A stretch of 64,000 nt of DNA from assembly GCF_014873915.1 (NCBI RefSeq), contig NZ_JADBEJ010000005.1, positions 3,162,001 through 3,226,000 on the forward strand, in the 5' to 3' direction. Positions 8,769 to 16,962 of this stretch are shown here, one piece after another. Within the stretch, counting starts at the first letter, position 1. Every line of letters begins with the position of its first letter. A program made the position numbers and the translations under genes. This stretch comes from Amycolatopsis roodepoortensis (lineage in GTDB: Bacteria; Actinomycetota; Actinomycetes; Mycobacteriales; Pseudonocardiaceae). The notes below the pieces were generated by a model that was not told where the DNA came from, ran no database searches, and was given only the letters and a program-made list of their open reading frames with translations.

Positions 8769-9971
8769 TCAGCTGCTCAGCGTGAAGGCCCGGTCCGTGG
8801 CGGACCAGGCGGCCCCGATGACACCGGCGGTGTCACCCAGTTCCGACAGCACGATCGGCAGGTTCCCGGTCGCGAGCGGCAGCGACCGCCGGTAGACCGA
8901 GCTGCGGATCTCGGCGAGCAGCTGGTGTCCGAGCTGCGCCACGCCGCCGCCGATCACGACCATGCCCGGGTTCACGAAACTCACCAGCGAGGCGACCACC
9001 TGCCCGAGCCGCCGCCCGCCGTCACGGATCAGGTTGACCGCGCCGAAATCCCCCGACGCCGCCGCGCGGCCGACGTCCTGCGCGGTGATCACGCCGCGGG
9101 CCGCGACCACGTCGGCGAGGTACGTCGAGCGGCCGCTTCGCGCCAGCGTCAGCCCGTCGCGGGCGAGCGCGGCGCCGCCGAAGTACGCCTCCAGACAGCC
9201 CGTCTCACCGCAGGCGCAGGTCGGCCCGTAGTCGTCGAGGCGGATGTGCCCGATGTCGCCCGCGGTGCCGGCGACGCCGCGGTACACCTTGCCGCCCAGC
9301 ACGATCCCGCAGCCGATACCGGTACCGATCTTGACGAACACCAGATCGTCGATGGAGCGCGCGACCCCGGCGTGCCGCTCCCCGAGCGCCATCGAGTTCA
9401 CGTCGTTGTCGACCGTGACCGGGCAGCGCAGCAACCCGCCGAGATGGTCGCGCACGGAGAACCGGTCCCAGCCGGGCATTATCGGCGGCGCGACCGCCAT
9501 ACCTTCGGCGAAACTCACCGGCCCGGGAAGGCCGATCCCGGCGGCGATCAGCTTGCCCGGCACCTCTTCGCGGATCTTCTCCGCCAGCGCGACGACGCGT
9601 TTGAGCACGGCGTGCGGGCCCTGCCGGACGTCGCAGTCCTCGACCGTGTGCACCAGCACCTCGCACGAAGCGTCGGTGAGGGCGACCCCGACCGACGTCG
9701 CGCCGACGTCCACCGACAGCACCCGCAGGTCTCCCGCGAGCCGCACCAGCGTGGACCGCCTGCCGCCACGGCTCGCCGAAGGACCGGCGGTCTCGACGAG
9801 ACCGACCTCGGCCAGCCGCGCGACCTCGGCCCCCACCCGGGCGCGCGGCAGCTCCAGCCGCTCCCCCAGTTCGACCCGGGACATCGGTCCTTCATCCCGC
9901 AGCAGGGTGAGCAGCTGGGTCTGGTGCCGGGTTTCGACCATCGGATGCTCCGAGGTGGATGCCGTGCTCAT
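8769..9971 (-). CDS. Second ROK-family transcriptional regulator
   Basis: A 400-residue ROK protein with an N-terminal winged helix (MSRVELGERLELPRARVGAEVARL) and an intact zinc motif GHIRLDDYGPTCACGETGC. The ATPase-like segments IGTGIGCGIVLGGKVYRG and GMVVIGGGVAQ are present. It lies upstream of the first ROK gene in the same direction, separated by about 260 bases with their own promoter elements. It may regulate the same carbohydrate genes or a distant locus. A TAGGCT -10-like hexamer ends 7 bases before the ATG at 9971, so the mRNA may be short-leadered or leaderless. Confidence 0.88.
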   Translation of the reverse strand: MSTASTSEHPMVETRHQTQLLTLLRDEGPMSRVELGERLELPRARVGAEVARLAEVGLVETAGPSASRGGRRSTLVRLAGDLRVLSVDVGATSVGVALTDASCEVLVHTVEDCDVRQGPHAVLKRVVALAEKIREEVPGKLIAAGIGLPGPVSFAEGMAVAPPIMPGWDRFSVRDHLGGLLRCPVTVDNDVNSMALGERHAGVARSIDDLVFVKIGTGIGCGIVLGGKVYRGVAGTAGDIGHIRLDDYGPTCACGETGCLEAYFGGAALARDGLTLARSGRSTYLADVVAARGVITAQDVGRAAASGDFGAVNLIRDGGRRLGQVVASLVSFVNPGMVVIGGGVAQLGHQLLAEIRSSVYRRSLPLATGNLPIVLSELGDTAGVIGAAWSATDRAFTLSS

Positions 9972-10126
9972 TCACCTGAGCCTACGGCGTTGTCCACTGG
10001 CTGTCCCGAATGCCACTCGGAACCTTCGTCGCGCATCGGGCGGGAACAAACCCACCGGCGAAACGTCAGTCCACTGTGGACGATTCGATGCCAGCCAGGG
10101 AACTTCCGATCATCCTACCTGCTGGT

Positions 10127-10158
10127 CTTATCGATGTTAAGATCTTAACGGTGATAAG
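10127..10158. promoter_or_regulatory. Operator-like dyad upstream of the TetR gene
   Basis: A 14-bp perfect palindrome GTTAAGATCTTAAC is nested inside an outer inverted pair CTTATC / GATAAG, giving a 32-bp two-tier dyad ending 47 bases before the TetR start. It is markedly A/T-rich in a G/C-rich context. The size and symmetry fit a TetR dimer-pair site; autoregulation is inferred. Confidence 0.6.
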
Positions 10159-10205
10159 GTTCGGTCGAGTTGTCAACTCCGATACGGACCGGCGAAGGTG
10201 TGCGC

Positions 10206-10772
10206 ATGGTCGTGAGACGGGACGGGTACGTCCGAGCCGCGCTGGAACTCCTCGACGAGGTCGGGCTGGACGGATTGAGCCTGCGCAAGCTCGGGGAGAA
10301 ACTCGGCGTGCGCGGTCCCGCGCTCTACACGCATTTCGAGAGCAAGCAGGCGTTGCTCGACCAGATGGCCGAAACCATGCTGGACGACCGGCTCGCCCCG
10401 CTCGACGATCCCTCGGCGATGGACGATTGGGCCGAGTGGCTCGCCCGGCGCGCCCGCACCATCCGCTGCACGCTGCTGTCCTACCGGGACGGCGCACGCC
10501 TGCACGCCGGCTCCCGCCCGACCGGCCGGTCGGCGATGACACCGCTGATCAAACCGTTGCTGCGAGCGGGTTTCACCGAAGAGGACGCGACGCACGCGAT
10601 CCTCGCCATCAGCCGGTACACGCTCGGCTGCGCGATCGACGAACAGCAGCACGCCGAGGGCGACCACGACGAGGACCCGGCCGCCTCCTTCGAATACGGT
10701 CTCGCGCGGCTGATCGCCGGGCTCCGCGCCGACGTCGATGTCGCGAATCCGCCAGACCAGGATGTCGCATAG
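10206..10772 (+). CDS. TetR/AcrR family transcriptional regulator
   Basis: A 188-residue TetR-type repressor. The N-terminal helix-turn-helix reads LSLRKLGEKLGVRGPALYTHF and the C-terminal part resembles the TetR_C ligand-binding domain. I chose the ATG at 10206, with GAAGG 7 bases upstream; TTG 10170 and GTG 10200 are also in frame. The 32-bp operator-like dyad lies upstream. There is no divergent efflux gene; the next gene, 16 bases downstream, is an isocitrate lyase/PEP mutase-family gene, so the two probably form an operon. Confidence 0.88.
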   Translation: MVVRRDGYVRAALELLDEVGLDGLSLRKLGEKLGVRGPALYTHFESKQALLDQMAETMLDDRLAPLDDPSAMDDWAEWLARRARTIRCTLLSYRDGARLHAGSRPTGRSAMTPLIKPLLRAGFTEEDATHAILAISRYTLGCAIDEQQHAEGDHDEDPAASFEYGLARLIAGLRADVDVANPPDQDVA

Positions 10773-10788
10773 CTGCTGGACTGACGCC

Positions 10789-11574
10789 ATGACAAGCGAA
10801 ACCGCCCGGCTGTTCCGTTCCCTGCACGTCCCGTCGAACCCGCTGGTGCTCGCCAACGCCTGGGACGTGGCGAGCGCCCGGCTCGTCGAGGACGCAGGCG
10901 CCGCGGCGATCGCCACCACCAGCGCCGGGGTGGCGTGGAGCCTCGGCGCCCCCGACGGCGACCGCCTCGGCCGCGAACTCGCGGTGGACCTGATCGCCAG
11001 GATCGCCCGGGTGACAACGGTTCCGGTGACCGCGGACATCGAAGGCGGCTACGCGGACACACCCGGCGGCGTCACCGAAACCGTCGCCGCGGTGGTCGCG
11101 GCGGGCGCCGTCGGCATCAACATCGAGGACGGCCCGCGACCGCCCCAAGAGGTCGTCCCGCGGATCGCGGCGGCCCGCGCGGCGAGCGACGAGATCTTCG
11201 TCAACGCCCGGATCGACACCTTCCTCCGCGGGATCGGCGGGGTGCCGGAGACGCTGGAGCGCGCCGCCGCCTACCTCGCGGCGGGCGCGGACGGGATCTT
11301 CGTTCCCGGCGCCACCGATCCCACCGTGATCGCCGCGCTCGTCGAAGGCATCGACGCGCCGGTGAACGTGATGGCCCACCCGGGCGCGCCGAGTGTCAAG
11401 GAACTGGCCGGGCTCGGGGTCGCGCGGGTGAGCGTCGGCTCCGGCATCAGCCAGGCCGCGTACGCCGTCGTGCAGGAAAGCGCCCGGGAACTCTTCTCGG
11501 CGGGCACGTACTCGCGTCTGGAGGACTCCGTCGACTACGGCACCCTGAACGGTCTGCTGACGCCTCGCATTTAG
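10789..11574 (+). CDS. Isocitrate lyase/phosphoenolpyruvate mutase family protein
   Basis: A 261-residue TIM-barrel protein of the ICL/PEP mutase superfamily, which makes or breaks C-C or P-C bonds in 2-oxo acid phosphonates, methylisocitrate and relatives. Visible family segments are LANAWDVASARLVEDAGAAA, VTADIEGGYAD (metal-binding region), GINIEDG and VNARIDTFL. The catalytic cysteine loop of true isocitrate lyase (KKCGH) is absent, so the substrate is unknown. A longer in-frame start overlaps the TetR gene; the ATG at 10789 is preferred. Its TAG stop lies inside a stem-loop shared with the convergent response-regulator gene. Confidence 0.85.
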   Translation: MTSETARLFRSLHVPSNPLVLANAWDVASARLVEDAGAAAIATTSAGVAWSLGAPDGDRLGRELAVDLIARIARVTTVPVTADIEGGYADTPGGVTETVAAVVAAGAVGINIEDGPRPPQEVVPRIAAARAASDEIFVNARIDTFLRGIGGVPETLERAAAYLAAGADGIFVPGATDPTVIAALVEGIDAPVNVMAHPGAPSVKELAGLGVARVSVGSGISQAAYAVVQESARELFSAGTYSRLEDSVDYGTLNGLLTPRI

Positions 11575-11587
11575 AGGACGAAATGCG
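11566..11587. terminator. Stem-loop between convergent genes
   Basis: CGCATTT and AAATGCG form a perfect 7-bp stem around an 8-base loop. The stem contains the stop codon of the upstream plus-strand gene and lies 2 bases from the end of the minus-strand response regulator. It probably acts as a bidirectional terminator and resembles the TTAG-type hairpins at 39348, 39504, 57118 and 57267. Confidence 0.5.
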
Positions 11588-11589
11588 GA

Positions 11590-12252
11590 TCAGGACCAGA
11601 GGTAGCGGCGTTCGGGGCGTCCCGTCCCGCCGTACTTGAGGGTCACCTCGGCCTTCCCGGTCGCCACGAAATGCTCCAGGTACCGGCGCGCGCTCACCCG
11701 CGCGACGCCGGTCGCCTCGGCGCATTCGCTCGCGGACATCCCGCCGGACGCGCCCCGCAGCGCGGTCTCCACCAAGCGCGCGGTCTGGACGGTGAGTCCC
11801 TTGGGCAGCACGGGTTTCGCGCTCGGCCGCGCGCCGAAGACCTGGTCGACGTCGGCCTGACCGGCCTCGTCCAGCCGGTCCAGCCGACGGTGCAGCGACG
11901 CGAAGTGGGTGAGCTGATCGCGCAGCGACGCGTACTCGAACGGCTTGATCAGATAGTGCAGGACACCGCCCCGCATCGCCTGCCGCACGGTCTCGACGTC
12001 GGTCGCCGCGGTGATGAGGATGACGTCGACGTCCTCGGTCGCGCGCAGTTCCCGCAGCACCGAAAGCCCGTCGAGATCGGGAAGGTAGACGTCCAGCAGC
12101 ACCAGATCCGGTTTCAGTTCCCGCGCCAGGCGGAGCGCGTCGGCGCCGGTGTGCGCGACGCCGACCACGGCGAACCCCTCCGTGCGCGTGACGTATCCAC
12201 TGTGGACCTTCGCGACCATGAAATCGTCGTCGACGACGAGCACCTTGATCAT
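11590..12252 (-). CDS. Response regulator, CitB/DcuR type
   Basis: A 220-residue two-component regulator. The receiver begins MIKVLVVDDDFMVAKVH, carries the phospho-acceptor Asp in LVLLDVYLPDLDG and the switch residues ITAATD and KPF. The C-terminal winged helix (SASECAEATGVARVSARRYL) is typical of regulators of citrate and C4-dicarboxylate transport. The ATG at 12252 overlaps the sensor-kinase stop (ATGA); an upstream extension would lack a receiver match. It probably activates the divergent tctCBA genes in response to tricarboxylates. Confidence 0.9.
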   Translation of the reverse strand: MIKVLVVDDDFMVAKVHSGYVTRTEGFAVVGVAHTGADALRLARELKPDLVLLDVYLPDLDGLSVLRELRATEDVDVILITAATDVETVRQAMRGGVLHYLIKPFEYASLRDQLTHFASLHRRLDRLDEAGQADVDQVFGARPSAKPVLPKGLTVQTARLVETALRGASGGMSASECAEATGVARVSARRYLEHFVATGKAEVTLKYGGTGRPERRYLWS

Positions 12253-13781
12253 CGCGGCAGCCTCGCCGTGAACACCGCGCCGCCGGAGTTGTGCACCTCG
12301 ACCGAACCGCCCCGCCGCACACACGCCTGCCGGATCAGCGCGAGCCCGAGGCCGCGCTGGCCGTGCGCGGCGGCCTTCGTGGTGAAGCCGTGCTCGAACA
12401 CTTCCTCCGCGATCTCCGGGGCGACTCCCGGCCCGGAGTCACGGACCTCCACGCGCACTTCGTCCTCCTCCTGCCACACCCCGACCTCGATCCAGCCCTG
12501 TTCCCCGCCCAGCGCGTCCAGGGCGTTGTCGACGAGGTTTCCCAGCACTGTCACCAAATCCGTGGAAAGGGCGTCTTCGACACGGTCCAGCTCGCTGTCC
12601 GGGGCCATGCGCAGCCCGACCCCGCGCTCGGCGGCGAGCGACGCCTTGGCGATCAGCAGCGCCGCCACCGCCGGGTCGCCGACCCGTGAGCCGACCTCCG
12701 CGCGCCACTCCCCCTGCGCCGAGCTGATCCGGCTGACGTAACCGCGAACCTCTTCGTATTCCCCGAGTTCCAGCAGCCCGGAGATGGTGTGCAGCCGGTT
12801 GCTGAATTCGTGCGCCTGCGCCCGCAACGTGTCCGTCGCGTGCCTGCTGGCGTCGAGTTCGTCCCGCAGGGTCATCAGGTCGGTGCGGTCCCGCAGGGTG
12901 ACCACGGCTCCCCGCACGTCGATCGGCATCCGGTTCAGCGTCAGCACCTTCCCTTGCCGCAACACGATCTGGTCGGCGCCGGTCGCGCGGCCGGTGAGCA
13001 GGTCGCGGATCCGCTCGTTGAGGTCGAGGTCTTCGACCGACCGGCCGACGGCGTCCTCCGGGAGCGCCAGCAGTGCGCGGGCCTGATCGTTCACCAGGGT
13101 GATCCGGTGCTGCGGATCCAGGCCGACGACGCCCTCCTTGATGCCGTGCAGGAGCGCCTCCCGGTTCTCGACCAGCGCGGTGATCTCGTGCGGCTCCAGG
13201 CCGAGCGTCTGGTTCTTCACGCGCCGCGCGAGCAGCAGCGAACCGCTCACCCCGATCACCAGCGCGACCCCCAGCACCCGCAGCGCGTTGTCCGGCGAGT
13301 CGAGAACGCCGGCGAAGAAGCCTGGCGACTTCGAGCCCGCCGCGACCATGCGGACCACCTTGCCGCCCTTCTCATCGAGCACCGGGACGTGCGCGACGGT
13401 CGACCCGTCGAGTTCGCCGACCCACGACCGTCCGGAGAGGACGGTGCTGTCACCGATGTCGAGCAGCGTCCGCACCTGACCCGGATCCGGTGACGCGAGC
13501 ACGTACCGGTCCGCGTCGGCGATGACGACGAAGTCCACCCCGGAGAGGCTTCGCGCGGTCTCCGCGGGCGCGTTCAATTCCAACGGGCCGTTGTCGAGGT
13601 CGCCCACGATGCCCTGCGCGGCGACACTCTCCGCGACCGAAAGCGCCCGGCGTCCCTCGGTCGTGCGGAAGTTGTTCCCCGCCTGGACGACGGCCAGCAC
13701 GCCCACCGCGCACAGTAGGCAGGTGACGACTACCAGTTGCCACACGAGGAGCTGGCGGGCCAGTGAACCCCGAGCACCCAT
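12249..13781 (-). CDS. Sensor histidine kinase, CitA/DcuS type
   Basis: A 510-residue membrane kinase. A first TM helix (LVVVTCLLCAVGVLAVVQ), an extracytoplasmic sensor domain of about 130 residues and a second TM helix (ALRVLGVALVIGVSGSLLL) are followed by a PAS domain (LLHGIKEGVVGLDPQHRITLVN). The SpoOB-like dimerisation helix contains the phospho-acceptor His (QAHEFSNRLHTISGLLELG). The ATPase domain shows NLVDNALDAL, DSGPGV and GLGLALI. GGAGG five bases before the ATG at 13781 decides the start. It pairs with the downstream response regulator to sense carboxylates for the tct transporter. Confidence 0.92.
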   Translation of the reverse strand: MGARGSLARQLLVWQLVVVTCLLCAVGVLAVVQAGNNFRTTEGRRALSVAESVAAQGIVGDLDNGPLELNAPAETARSLSGVDFVVIADADRYVLASPDPGQVRTLLDIGDSTVLSGRSWVGELDGSTVAHVPVLDEKGGKVVRMVAAGSKSPGFFAGVLDSPDNALRVLGVALVIGVSGSLLLARRVKNQTLGLEPHEITALVENREALLHGIKEGVVGLDPQHRITLVNDQARALLALPEDAVGRSVEDLDLNERIRDLLTGRATGADQIVLRQGKVLTLNRMPIDVRGAVVTLRDRTDLMTLRDELDASRHATDTLRAQAHEFSNRLHTISGLLELGEYEEVRGYVSRISSAQGEWRAEVGSRVGDPAVAALLIAKASLAAERGVGLRMAPDSELDRVEDALSTDLVTVLGNLVDNALDALGGEQGWIEVGVWQEEDEVRVEVRDSGPGVAPEIAEEVFEHGFTTKAAAHGQRGLGLALIRQACVRRGGSVEVHNSGGAVFTARLPR

Positions 13782-13817
13782 CGCCACCTCCGCGTGACCA
13801 CAAAGAACAAAAGAACC

Positions 13818-13831
13818 CTTAGGCGTCTAAG
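13818..13831. promoter_or_regulatory. Inverted repeat in the citAB/tctC divergent region
   Basis: CTTAG and CTAAG are separated by four bases in the A/T-rich 114-base gap between the divergent kinase and tctC genes. It is a candidate site for the response regulator. Confidence 0.35.
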
Positions 13832-13895
13832 CGAGACATCTCTGTTTACACGAGTGCAACATGTCCAACCACGCGGCAGAGAGGCGGGGATCACA

Positions 13896-14882
13896 GTGAA
13901 GCCCAGTAACTGGTTGGCCATCGCGGCGGCGCTCGTCGCCGTCTTGCTGGTGCCACCGTTGCTCACCCCGGGCGGCGAGGCCGACGAGGGCTCGCAGATC
14001 CGGTCGTTGCGGGTACTCGTGCCCAACGCGCCCGGCGGCGGTTACGACATCACGGCGCGGACCGCGACCAAGGCCATGGAGGACGCCGACCTGCTCGGCA
14101 ACGCGGAGGTGTTCAACCTCCCCGGCGCCGGCGGCACGGTCGGCCTCGGCCGCACGGTGGCCGAACGCGGCAACGGCAAACTCGTCATGTCGATGGGCCT
14201 CGGCGTCGTCGGCAGCGTGTTCACGAACAAGTCGCCGTCTTCGCTGCTCGACACCACACCGGTGGCGAAGCTGATCGAAGAGTCGGACATCGTCGTGGTC
14301 GGCAAGGACTCGCCGTACCAGAACATCGGCCAGCTGATCGAGGCCTGGAAGAAGGACCCCGGCGCGGTGCAGGTCGGCGGCGGTTCGTCGCCCGGCGGGC
14401 CGGACCACCTGGCGCCGATGCTGATGGCGAAGGCCGTCGGGCTCGCGCCCAAGGCAGTCAACTACGTCCAGTTCGACGGCGGCGGTGAACTGCTCGCCTC
14501 GGTCCTCGGCGGCAAGGTCGCGTTCGGCGTCTCGGGGGTCGGCGAGTACCGCGACCAGATCGCGGCGGGCACGCTCCGGGTGCTGGCGGTGACCAGTGCG
14601 AACCGGATCCCCGGGATCGACGCGCCGACGCTTTCGGAGTCCGGGGTGGACGTCAAGTTCACCAACTGGCGCGGCATCGTCGCGCCTCCCGGGATCGCCG
14701 AATCGGACCGCGCGAAGCTGGTGAGCCTGTTCGAGCGGCTGCAGAAGACGCCGCAGTGGCAGGAAGCCTTGCAGCGCAACGGATGGACCGGCGCTTTCGC
14801 GCCAGGTGAGCAGTTCGGTTCGTTTCTCAAAGAGGAGAACACGCGAGTGGCAACGGTGCTGAAAGAGCTGGGTCTGGCATGA
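13896..14882 (+). CDS. tctC: Tripartite tricarboxylate transporter substrate-binding protein TctC
   Basis: A 328-residue secreted solute receptor of the Bug/TctC family. A signal peptide (NWLAIAAALVAVLLVPPLL) precedes the mature domain, which opens IRSLRVLVPNAPGGGYDITAR, the family hallmark. GAGGTVGLGRTV and VQVGGGSSPGGPDHLAP line the carboxylate pocket. I chose the GTG at 13896, with AGGCGGGG upstream; the longer in-frame start would put about 34 basic residues before the signal peptide. It delivers citrate-like acids to TctAB and overlaps tctB by ATGA. Confidence 0.92.
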   Translation: MKPSNWLAIAAALVAVLLVPPLLTPGGEADEGSQIRSLRVLVPNAPGGGYDITARTATKAMEDADLLGNAEVFNLPGAGGTVGLGRTVAERGNGKLVMSMGLGVVGSVFTNKSPSSLLDTTPVAKLIEESDIVVVGKDSPYQNIGQLIEAWKKDPGAVQVGGGSSPGGPDHLAPMLMAKAVGLAPKAVNYVQFDGGGELLASVLGGKVAFGVSGVGEYRDQIAAGTLRVLAVTSANRIPGIDAPTLSESGVDVKFTNWRGIVAPPGIAESDRAKLVSLFERLQKTPQWQEALQRNGWTGAFAPGEQFGSFLKEENTRVATVLKELGLA

Positions 14883-15376
14883 CGACCACGTGGCTTAAGG
14901 AGCGCTCCGAACTCGGGGTGAGCGTCGGGCTCGTGGTGCTCGGTGTCCTGGTGCTCACCGACGCGCTGAGCATTCCCACCGACTTCGCCCAGCGCGGGCC
15001 GGTGGGACCGAAGGCGGTGCCGATCCTGGTCGGCTCGCTGCTGCTGCTCGTCGCCGTGCTGCTGGCACGCGACGTGCTGCGCGGCGGCAAGGGCGAGGCC
15101 GAGGGCGGCGAGGACGTCGACCTGACCGCGCCCGCCGACCTGCGCACGGTGCTGTTGCTGTGCGGCGCCTTCCTCGCCAACGCGGCGCTGATCGGCCTGG
15201 TCGGGTTCCCGATCTCGGGCGCGATCCTGTTCTGGGGCGCGGCGTACGCGCTCGGCAGCCGCAACCTGGTGCGTGACCCGCTGATCGCGGCGGGCATGTC
15301 CGTCGTGACCTTCCTGATCTTCAACAACCTGCTCGGAGTCCCGCTCCCCGGTGGCCCGTTGATGGAGGTGTTCTGA
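14879..15376 (+). CDS. tctB: Tripartite tricarboxylate transporter small membrane subunit TctB
   Basis: A 165-residue protein with four predicted helices: VSVGLVVLGVLVLTDAL, AVPILVGSLLLLVAVLLA, LRTVLLLCGAFLANAALIGL and a C-terminal MSVVTFLIFNNLLGV. Length, topology and position between tctC and tctA identify it as TctB. It shares ATGA with tctC and one base (TGATG) with tctA, so the three subunits are probably made in step. Confidence 0.93.
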   Translation: MTTTWLKERSELGVSVGLVVLGVLVLTDALSIPTDFAQRGPVGPKAVPILVGSLLLLVAVLLARDVLRGGKGEAEGGEDVDLTAPADLRTVLLLCGAFLANAALIGLVGFPISGAILFWGAAYALGSRNLVRDPLIAAGMSVVTFLIFNNLLGVPLPGGPLMEVF

Positions 15377-16893
15377 TGTTCCAGCAACTCATCGACGGCT
15401 TCGGCACCGCGCTGACCCCCACCCATATCGCGATGGCGGCGATCGGGGTACTGCTGGGCACCGCGATCGGTGTCCTGCCGGGAATCGGCCCGGCCATGGC
15501 GGTGGCACTGCTGCTTCCGGTGACCTACGGGCTGGAGCCCACCGGCGCGTTCATCATGTTCGCCGGCATCTACTACGGCGGGATGTTCGGCGGTTCGACG
15601 ACGTCGATCCTGCTGAACACGCCGGGTGAGAGCGCTGCGGTGGTCGCGGCCATCGACGGCAACCCGATGGCCCGCAAGGGCCGCGGCGCGCAAGCGCTTG
15701 CGGCGGCCGCGATCGGGCATTTCGTCGGCGGCATCCTCGGCACGATCGCGCTGGTCGTGCTGGCCCCGATCATCGCGAAGCACGCCGTCGACATCGGCGC
15801 GCCGGATCTGTTCGCGATCATGGTGCTGGCGTTCATCGCGGTCACCTCGGTGCTCGGCAGTTCCCGGATCCGCGGTGTGGCGTCGCTGCTGATCGGGCTC
15901 ACCCTCGGACTGGTCGGCCTGGACGAGATGACCGGGCAGTCGCGGCTGACCTTCGGTTCGCTGCATCTGGCGGACGGCATCGACGTCGTGATCGTGGCGG
16001 TCGCGCTGTTCGCGGTCGGCGAGTCGCTCTGGGTGGCGGCGCATCTGCGGCGCAACGCGTTCAAACCGATCCCGGTCGGCAGGCCGTGGCTCTCGCGTGC
16101 CGATCTGAAGCGGACGTGGAAACCGTGGCTGCGCGGTCCGGTCATCGGGTTCCCGTTCGGCGCGGTGCCCGCCGGTGGCGCCGAGATCCCGACGTTCCTC
16201 TCCTACGTCACGGAAAAGCGGCTCTCGAAGCACAAGGACGAGTTCGGCAAGGGCGCCATCGAAGGCGTCGCGGGCCCGGAGGCGACGGCGTCGGCCTCCG
16301 CCGCCGGAACGCTGGTCTCGATGCTGACGCTCGGCCTGCCGACCACCGCGGTCGCGGCCGTGATGCTGGCGGCGTTCCAGCAGTACGGTATCCAGCCGGG
16401 GCCGCTGCTGTTCGAGCGGGAGTCGTCGCTGGTGTGGGGCCTGATCGCCTCGCTGTTCGTCGGGCTGACCCTGCTGCTGGTGCTGAACCTGCCGCTGGCG
16501 CCGCTGTGGGCGAAGCTGCTGCGGATCCCGCGGCCGTACCTCTACGCGGGCATCCTGTTCTTCGCCAGCGTCGGCGCGTACGCGGTCAACGCGGACATCT
16601 TCGATCTGCTGGTGATGTTCGTGATCGGCCTGATCGGCTTCGCGATGCGCCGCTACGGGTTGCCGGTGCTGCCGGCGATCATCGGCGTCATCCTCGGCCC
16701 GGCCGCCGAACAGCAGATGCGGCGCGCGCTGCAACTGAGCGACGGCAGCCTGACCGGGTTGTTCAACACCCCGTTCGCGATCGTGGTCTACGTGATCATC
16801 CTGGTGATCCTGTTCTTCCCGGTGATCAAGCGTTTCCTGCCTGCCCGTCCCACCGCCACCGAGGCGGAGCCCAAGGACAAGGTGGACGTCTGA
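15376..16893 (+). CDS. tctA: Tripartite tricarboxylate transporter large permease TctA
   Basis: A 505-residue polytopic permease. TctA signatures are present: GTAIGVLPGIGPAMAVALLL, YYGGMFGGSTTSILLNTPGE and FPFGAVPAGGAEIPTFLSY. About eleven to twelve helices are predicted. It is the transport channel of the secondary tricarboxylate uptake system and ends the tct operon at a strong stem-loop terminator 14 bases downstream. Confidence 0.95.
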   Translation: MFQQLIDGFGTALTPTHIAMAAIGVLLGTAIGVLPGIGPAMAVALLLPVTYGLEPTGAFIMFAGIYYGGMFGGSTTSILLNTPGESAAVVAAIDGNPMARKGRGAQALAAAAIGHFVGGILGTIALVVLAPIIAKHAVDIGAPDLFAIMVLAFIAVTSVLGSSRIRGVASLLIGLTLGLVGLDEMTGQSRLTFGSLHLADGIDVVIVAVALFAVGESLWVAAHLRRNAFKPIPVGRPWLSRADLKRTWKPWLRGPVIGFPFGAVPAGGAEIPTFLSYVTEKRLSKHKDEFGKGAIEGVAGPEATASASAAGTLVSMLTLGLPTTAVAAVMLAAFQQYGIQPGPLLFERESSLVWGLIASLFVGLTLLLVLNLPLAPLWAKLLRIPRPYLYAGILFFASVGAYAVNADIFDLLVMFVIGLIGFAMRRYGLPVLPAIIGVILGPAAEQQMRRALQLSDGSLTGLFNTPFAIVVYVIILVILFFPVIKRFLPARPTATEAEPKDKVDV

Positions 16894-16906
16894 TCAGTGG
16901 GAAACC

Positions 16907-16941
16907 GGCCCGGCCTCGACTGCCCCGAGGCCGGGCCTTTT
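16907..16941 (+). terminator. Rho-independent terminator of tctCBA
   Basis: A 12-bp perfect G/C-rich stem (GGCCCGGCCTCG with CGAGGCCGGGCC) closes a 7-base loop and is followed by TTTT. Confidence 0.85.
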
Positions 16942-16962
16942 CCCTCTCCGGAAGGAGGACGC

